IMG/VR virus record: IMGVR_UViG_3300044988_000030 | Coordinates: 1-29,051 of that record | DNA from: a virus | Strand: one strand, 5' to 3' | DNA: 29,051 bases | Part shown: positions 24,389-29,051 of the stretch, piece by piece | Numbering within the stretch: position 1 is the first letter of the stretch | Layout of the letters: every line of letters starts with the position of its first letter | Notes under the pieces: generated by a model | What the model was told of the DNA's origin: nothing | Databases searched by the model: none | The model's input: only the letters and a program-made list of their open reading frames with translations | Made by a program: the position numbers and the translations under genes

Positions 24389-25336
24389 TTAAAGCTCCGC
24401 ATTTATTGTTGCAGCGACTGAATTATAAAATAGCCAAAAACCAGCAGCTGTATTTGTTGCACTAAAAGCTAAAGAAGTAGTACTACCAGTTAAATTTACA
24501 GCACTTATATTAGTCGCACTAAATGACATTACAGTCGATGGACTTATTCGTTTAATAGCCTGCATTGGTATAATGCCATAATTATTTGCAGCGGCTGCTG
24601 TTGGATTATAACCAGACCATCTGAATACAGTTGATGCTATTACTTCTAGGTATCGTTGACAAAGTGATAACTCTTTTCCAATAGGTCTATAATCAAAAGC
24701 CGTTGCAGCATTACCTTGTTCAAGCTGAGCTGTCGCAAGATTCCATGTACCGCTTGTTTGCGCACCAACAGTAAATAAGATTTCTATACCAGTTGTTGCT
24801 GCAGCTGGCATCAAAAATGTCATTGAGTAATTAGTTAGTGTAGATGTAATATTGAAATTTTGATTTGTAACAGCTGTCTTGGTTGGAGTACCAATCGGTC
24901 CAAATATATCTGATGTATTTGCATAAGAGATGGCAACATTCATTGTTGTTAATAATGAGTTACGCGCCATGAACGACAATGTCACATATTTACCAGCAAG
25001 GTCTTGTGAATTCAATGCTTCAATTCTTTGTCCTAGGCCTACAGTTGCTACACTAGCTGCCCCAGTTATTTGCGCAGTAATCGTACCACTAACAGCAACA
25101 GGTTGTATTGTGACGTTAGCGCCTGTGCTATAACCAAACCATCTATCCAATTGATAACCAGTTGATACTGTTGGGACAGTTACCCCAGCCGTTATAGTTT
25201 GTGCAGCAATACCACGTTGGCTTATATTAAATTGACCATTAATAAGTCTATTTTTATATCCAAAATTTGATGACATTGCTACAATGCCAGAATCAGCTGT
25301 TATTATATTAGTTACATGATTGACATTAATAGCCAT
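24389..25336 (-). CDS. Tail fibre/tail-tip protein with carbohydrate-binding-like domain
   Basis: A 315-residue protein. After a short N-terminus comes NRLINGQFNISQRG (about residues 29-42), DRWFGYSTG (~64-72), GLGQRIEALNSQDLAGKYVT (~100-119) and LSFMARNS, the layout of jelly-roll carbohydrate-binding modules in phage tail proteins. The segment FDYRPIGKELSLCQRYLE (~213-230) is also typical of them. It may bind cell-surface glycans. It sits between two small tail genes with a 1-base gap to the gene before it. The C-terminal ~80 residues are Ser/Thr/Ala-rich beta sequence. Confidence 0.75.
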   Translation of the reverse strand: MAINVNHVTNIITADSGIVAMSSNFGYKNRLINGQFNISQRGIAAQTITAGVTVPTVSTGYQLDRWFGYSTGANVTIQPVAVSGTITAQITGAASVATVGLGQRIEALNSQDLAGKYVTLSFMARNSLLTTMNVAISYANTSDIFGPIGTPTKTAVTNQNFNITSTLTNYSMTFLMPAAATTGIEILFTVGAQTSGTWNLATAQLEQGNAATAFDYRPIGKELSLCQRYLEVIASTVFRWSGYNPTAAAANNYGIIPMQAIKRISPSTVMSFSATNISAVNLTGSTTSLAFSATNTAAGFWLFYNSVAATINAEL

Positions 25337-25337
25337 A

Positions 25338-25631
25338 TTATACCCCTACGGCACCTGCCATGTCAGGTTGTTGAACTACCCAGTTATAAGATTTCTCAAG
25401 AAACGCTGTACCGTTTTGGGCTTCAATTTCTAATAATGGTACATGATAACGTCTAAAATCGACATCACGAGTATCTTCATTAAGCGGACGTGAAGCATAT
25501 CCCACAACATCAATCATAACTGAGAATGTCGCACCGCGTTCACGACCAATGGATGATGTAACAATACGGAAGTAAGCACCTGAAAAAGGAACTCCGTAAT
25601 TGCTTGTTTGTAAATCTAATTGAATTGCCAT
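25338..25631 (-). CDS. Small conserved tail-associated protein of unknown function
   Basis: A 97-residue protein with an AAAGGAAA ribosome site. It reads YGVPFSGAYFRIVTSSIGRE, then VMIDVVGYASRP, DVDFRRYHVPLLEIEAQNG and YNWVVQQPDMAGAVGV. I associate this pattern with small proteins beside tail fibre genes in several phages, without a known role; it could be a fibre connector or chaperone. No membrane segment is present. It lies between the YadA-like fibre and the carbohydrate-binding-like protein, so it probably belongs to the adsorption apparatus. Confidence 0.65.
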   Translation of the reverse strand: MAIQLDLQTSNYGVPFSGAYFRIVTSSIGRERGATFSVMIDVVGYASRPLNEDTRDVDFRRYHVPLLEIEAQNGTAFLEKSYNWVVQQPDMAGAVGV

Positions 25632-25647
25632 TTTGTTTCCTTTTAAA

Positions 25648-27816
25648 TTAGTAACCTATTACTTCCGCTGTGTCAACCACTGCTACCCATTTTGTTCCTA
25701 CTGCAGCTCCTGTAACTGTTACGGCTAATGCACCATTTGTTGTATCTGCTGTAACATTACATTCCCAAGAGGGTGTTGTCTTAGCTAAAGTAGTCTTAGC
25801 TGCACTAAGTAGCTGTGTACCTGAAGCTGCGCCTGTTCGTAATATTACACCTTCAAATTTCCATCCAGCGGCTTCTCCAACAGTTCTAACCGCAGTAACT
25901 AAAATAGAAAACGTAAATACACCTTGATTCGGTAATACAACTTGATTTGTTGCTCCGGCCACCGCCCCATCTGATGTTATTACAGTTGGTGTGGTATTGT
26001 CAGTTGCTCCTCGAAGTACCATTTTACCAGATTGTGCGTCACCATTTGCTGCAAGTTGCCCAGAAGCATATGCGTACTTACCATACTGATTTGTTTGTGA
26101 ATAGTATCCAATGGCGAATGTTTTATCTGCAACGGCATTATTGCTAGTACCAATTGACACACCTCCATTAGATGTAGTACAACTAGTTCCAATAGCTATA
26201 CCATTTGAACCATTATTAAGTGCAGCATTACCTATTGATATTGAATTAAAACCATTGGTTGCGGCATTTTTACCTATCGCAATAGAATTATTAGCTTTTG
26301 CCCCATACGAACTCGTATTATTCGCAATAGCAGCAGCAAAGCTATCTGTGCCAGAAGCATAAGAGCCACCTAGTGCCATTGCGCCAGAGCCAGTTGAAGC
26401 TGTAGCTTTTGTACCGCTCGAATTGTACCCAATTGCAACAGAATAATTTGATGATGCTAATCCGCAGAATGCAATAGAATATGAACCTGACGCTGTTGCG
26501 TACGACCCAGCGTACGAACCTGCACCAGTAGCATTTGCTGCTTTACCTATCGCAAAACCCCCGTCACCTGTCGCAACTGTATTGTTACCTATCGCTACAG
26601 AATCATTATTATTTGCTTTAGCAAGGTATCCCATAGCGATACTTTGCAAACCTTGCGCACCATACGTATTCGTATTACCAGCAACACCAGCAGCGAAACT
26701 ATTAGTCCCGGATGCATAAGAACCACCTAGTGACATTGCTCCTGCGCCTGTTTGAGCATATGAGCCATTACCCCCTGAATTTACTCCGATTGCAGTTGAA
26801 TACCCTGAATTAGCGTTTGTTTGAAAGCCAATAGCCATTGATTGACTACCAGAAGCGGATGAGCCATATGACAATGCAACAGCCATACCACCAGACGCAG
26901 TAGCATTTCCACCAATTGCAACAGCATGCCCACCAGTAACAATAGGGCGGTTTAATGTTTTATCATAATTTTCGGCATATAACCGCATTGGTTTCTTATT
27001 ATCTATTTCCCAATTTGTTCCATCACAAACAATATCAAGACCTTCACCACGTCTTAATATAAGCGTGCTTATACCATCAATCGTTTCAGTTAAATTTGGG
27101 TCAATCGTAATTGCATCCGTTGCAATATTGGAAGTATTCCAAATAGTACAAGTAAACCCTGCACCTAATGTAGCCGCAGCAGTTAAACTAATAGTAAACG
27201 TACCACTAGTACAATTGATTATTTTCCCTAAGTCCCCAGCTATAACTGTATAAGCAGCTGTTTTATTTGCAATTGTTTTAGTGGCACTTGCTCCACCACT
27301 AATAACTAAATCACCAGAACCTAGTAATGTAGTGCCATTGACAGTTTTAATATTAGTTGCAGATACTAGAGCAGCTTGCTTAGAGTTAAACGTATTCCAA
27401 TCTGTAGATGTCAGATAACCACTTGCGGATGTAGTGGCAGCGGCTATGCTGATAGTAGGTGTTGCACCTCCACTTGAAGCTATAGGTGCAGTGCCTGCTA
27501 CTGAAGTTACTGTGCCGCTATTAGTAGTTGTGAGTATGCCATTAACATCAATAGTTAATCCAGTGCCGACTTTAATACCACCTAATGTAGATGCACCAGC
27601 GGTTGGCAACGTATATGAACTTAGTTTAGAATTAAACGTAGTCCAGTCAGTAGATGTTAAGTAACCATTTGCGCTACCATTAGCTGCAGGTAATATAGCT
27701 TGTGCCCCTAAAGCTGTTAATGCTGTAGCCGCTGTATTACCGCCTGTACCACCCGCAGATATTGGTAGTGTACCATAATTTGTTCCCCGTAAAATCGAGG
27801 ATAAGCTTTTAGACAT
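25648..27816 (-). CDS. Tail fibre with YadA-head-like repeats
   Basis: A 722-residue host-recognition fibre. The N-terminal ~20 residues (MSKSLSSILRGTNYG) probably anchor it to the tail. Residues ~20-180 are a Gly/Ala/Thr-rich shaft with ISAGGTGGNTAATAL and two copies of GYLTSTDW-TFNSK (51-64, 133-146), frequent in phage fibres. Residues ~297-575 hold many copies of a 14-16 residue S-x-A-I-G-x-x-A-x-A repeat as in the head of trimeric YadA adhesins, predicting a trimeric left-handed beta roll. A long unit is duplicated: GAGAMSLGGSYASGTNSFAA (357-376) and GSGAMALGGSYASGTDSFAA (476-495). Residues ~595-722 form a separate C-terminal beta domain. Confidence 0.85.
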   Translation of the reverse strand: MSKSLSSILRGTNYGTLPISAGGTGGNTAATALTALGAQAILPAANGSANGYLTSTDWTTFNSKLSSYTLPTAGASTLGGIKVGTGLTIDVNGILTTTNSGTVTSVAGTAPIASSGGATPTISIAAATTSASGYLTSTDWNTFNSKQAALVSATNIKTVNGTTLLGSGDLVISGGASATKTIANKTAAYTVIAGDLGKIINCTSGTFTISLTAAATLGAGFTCTIWNTSNIATDAITIDPNLTETIDGISTLILRRGEGLDIVCDGTNWEIDNKKPMRLYAENYDKTLNRPIVTGGHAVAIGGNATASGGMAVALSYGSSASGSQSMAIGFQTNANSGYSTAIGVNSGGNGSYAQTGAGAMSLGGSYASGTNSFAAGVAGNTNTYGAQGLQSIAMGYLAKANNNDSVAIGNNTVATGDGGFAIGKAANATGAGSYAGSYATASGSYSIAFCGLASSNYSVAIGYNSSGTKATASTGSGAMALGGSYASGTDSFAAAIANNTSSYGAKANNSIAIGKNAATNGFNSISIGNAALNNGSNGIAIGTSCTTSNGGVSIGTSNNAVADKTFAIGYYSQTNQYGKYAYASGQLAANGDAQSGKMVLRGATDNTTPTVITSDGAVAGATNQVVLPNQGVFTFSILVTAVRTVGEAAGWKFEGVILRTGAASGTQLLSAAKTTLAKTTPSWECNVTADTTNGALAVTVTGAAVGTKWVAVVDTAEVIGY

Positions 27817-27832
27817 GTGTTATCCTCATAAA

Positions 27833-29051
27833 TTAAGAAGCTATTATTATTTTTCCAGGATTGCCTGATGCAGAGCCAGTTCCGCCAGCACCTTGGCCAG
27901 CACCCCCCATTCCAGCAGTCCCTCTGTTAATACTAGCAGCATTTCCAGGTTGTTCGCGTGCACCAGTTAATAAAGTGCCATTGGATGCGTAAACAGTATT
28001 TATAAATCCGCTACCGCCGCCACCTGCACCACCAGAATTACCACCATTAACAGCACCGCCACCGCCACCGAAATAACCACCTCCGCCACCGCCACCGCCA
28101 GTAGTTGCAGATGCACTACCGCCTATACCGCCTTGTAAGGCAATACCAGCTGCCGGTGATGTAATATCCGCACCACTACTAGAACCAGCTGTTCCACCGC
28201 TAACTTGTGTTCCACCCCCACCTGAAAGAGTTATATTTTCACCAGCTTGTGCAGTAGTACCCCCACCAGCACCGCCTTTACTGCCAGTATCACCATATGA
28301 AGCAGAACCACCGCCACCGCCACCTGCAATTAATATACAATTGGCCTGTGTAATCGATGAAGTAATAATACCGCTAAGACCGCCACCAGAACCTCCCCAT
28401 AATTTATCAGGAACTCTGGAACCACCAGAAGCACCGCCTAAATAGCTTGTAGATGCACTAGAAACAGTATTTGTTGCAGGGCCACCTCGTCCTCCAGCAC
28501 CTACGATTAAATAATAAGTAGCACCTATTTCAAATGAAACTGTGGCTGAAGAATAACCGCCACCTCCTCCATATCGTTTAGTCGCAGTAGCTTCATTCCA
28601 ACCTTCACCGCCACCTGCACCCCACATTTCTGTGGAAGCTGTAAAAGCGGTTTGTGGAACAATTGTCCATGTACCTGCAGAAGGTAATGTTAATTGGCCA
28701 TCAATTGCTAGATTCCAAGTAGTTTTGCCAGATACAGCTGGAGATATTGAAAATATTTTAGCATTTTGCGCTAACGCAGCGATTGAAGGACTTGAACTAA
28801 TGCTCGTCCCTATTGCGTTAGTTGCCGTAACTGTAAAAGTATAACTCGTTCCAGTAGTTAAGCCGGTTACAATTATAGGAGAACTTGCCCCAGTTACAAC
28901 TTGTCCGCCAGAACTTGTAATAGTGTAGTTTGTTATAGGAGATCCGCCATTCTGTACAGGGGGGATAAATGCCACTGAAATTGAAGTATTATTAATAGCG
29001 CCAGCAGTTCCAATTGTCGGAGGATTAGGCTTTGTCTGACCTATTGCCCAT
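27833..29051 (-). CDS. Tail-tip/fibre protein with fibronectin III and glycine-rich domains (partial, 5' end outside window)
   Basis: The frame is open to the right edge, so the N-terminus is missing; 405 residues are visible. The first ~90 form a fibronectin type III domain (PNPPTIGTAG ... FIPPVQNGGSPITNYTI ... IVTGLTTGTSYTFTVTATNA). The remainder is a glycine-rich domain with long poly-Gly runs (about 120-405), which in some phages forms a polyglycine II bundle that binds receptors. An in-frame GTG at 28975 is a poor start because it falls inside the fn3 domain. fn3 plus Gly-rich ends are frequent in tail-tip and fibre proteins, sometimes as the end of a large central tip protein; which applies here depends on the missing part. 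Confidence 0.8.
   Translation of the reverse strand, partial: WAIGQTKPNPPTIGTAGAINNTSISVAFIPPVQNGGSPITNYTITSSGGQVVTGASSPIIVTGLTTGTSYTFTVTATNAIGTSISSSPSIAALAQNAKIFSISPAVSGKTTWNLAIDGQLTLPSAGTWTIVPQTAFTASTEMWGAGGGEGWNEATATKRYGGGGGYSSATVSFEIGATYYLIVGAGGRGGPATNTVSSASTSYLGGASGGSRVPDKLWGGSGGGLSGIITSSITQANCILIAGGGGGGSASYGDTGSKGGAGGGTTAQAGENITLSGGGGTQVSGGTAGSSSGADITSPAAGIALQGGIGGSASATTGGGGGGGGYFGGGGGAVNGGNSGGAGGGGSGFINTVYASNGTLLTGAREQPGNAASINRGTAGMGGAGQGAGGTGSASGNPGKIIIAS

Noticed and set aside
25648-28975. Short repeated DNA motifs in the fibre genes as a CRISPR or satellite array
   Set aside because: The repeats are degenerate, in frame and explained by glycine-rich and YadA-type protein repeats.
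28975-29051. GTG at 28975, or the ATG at 29051 on the minus strand, as the start of the glycine-rich protein
   Set aside because: The frame is open through the right edge and the GTG falls inside an fn3 domain; the edge ATG is not in the same frame. The gene is therefore partial.

Overview
The window is a late structural and lysis region of a tailed double-stranded DNA phage, or a prophage of one. All convincing genes lie on the minus strand, so the transcription order runs from position 29051 down to 1. The DNA is AT-rich and the genes are packed, with many 1-4 base stop/start overlaps. A T4-type (GH24) lysozyme, an N4 gp49/Sf6 gp66 family gene and the lambda-type tail genes suggest a Gram-negative, probably gammaproteobacterial, host. 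A very long tape measure gene, tail tube genes and a G/GT frameshift pair point to a long, non-contractile tail (siphovirus morphology). No terminase, replication gene, integrase, tRNA or CRISPR is visible.

Layout in transcription order. (1) 29051-24212: tail-tip or fibre proteins: an fn3 plus glycine-rich protein cut by the right edge, a YadA-head-like fibre, a small tail-associated protein, a protein with a carbohydrate-binding-like fold, and a 58-aa protein with a GTG start. (2) 24148-23225: a small cassette of 35-aa and 55-aa proteins, endolysin and a 65-aa protein. (3) 23223-16682: portal (DUF4055) and a 1644-aa protein. (4) 16679-15957: an N4 gp49-like protein, a 44-aa zinc-ribbon protein and a DUF2829 protein (Tad2-like, predicted anti-Thoeris). 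(5) 15956-15731: an AT-rich non-coding region with hairpins and two 19-bp repeats. (6) 15730-12573: scaffold, major capsid and head-tail connection proteins. (7) 12570-10090: two paralogous tail tube proteins, a 71-aa protein, tail assembly chaperones joined by a -1 frameshift, and an HK97-gp10-like protein, closed by an intrinsic terminator. (8) 10041-1: one open frame of 3347 codons encoding the tape measure protein with a lytic transglycosylase domain, still open at the left edge.

The standout is the 1644-aa protein. Its first ~250 residues are a MuF minor head protein domain, which in other phages sits at the portal inside the capsid. The remainder is a T7/N4-type single-subunit RNA polymerase with a full catalytic set: motif A Asp1110, motif B Arg1172-x3-Lys1176-x7-Tyr1184-Gly1185, motif C His1540-Asp1541. 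This architecture suggests a head-packaged RNA polymerase carried into the cell with the DNA, by analogy with phage N4 virion RNA polymerase, but in a long-tailed phage and attached through MuF. Two perfect hairpins with 3-base loops (central G on the coding strand) lie just upstream of the scaffold/capsid block and the lysis/portal block; they resemble the kind of hairpin promoter N4 virion polymerase uses and are candidate promoters. The polymerase assignment rests on motifs seen in the sequence; packaging, injection and promoter use are inference.
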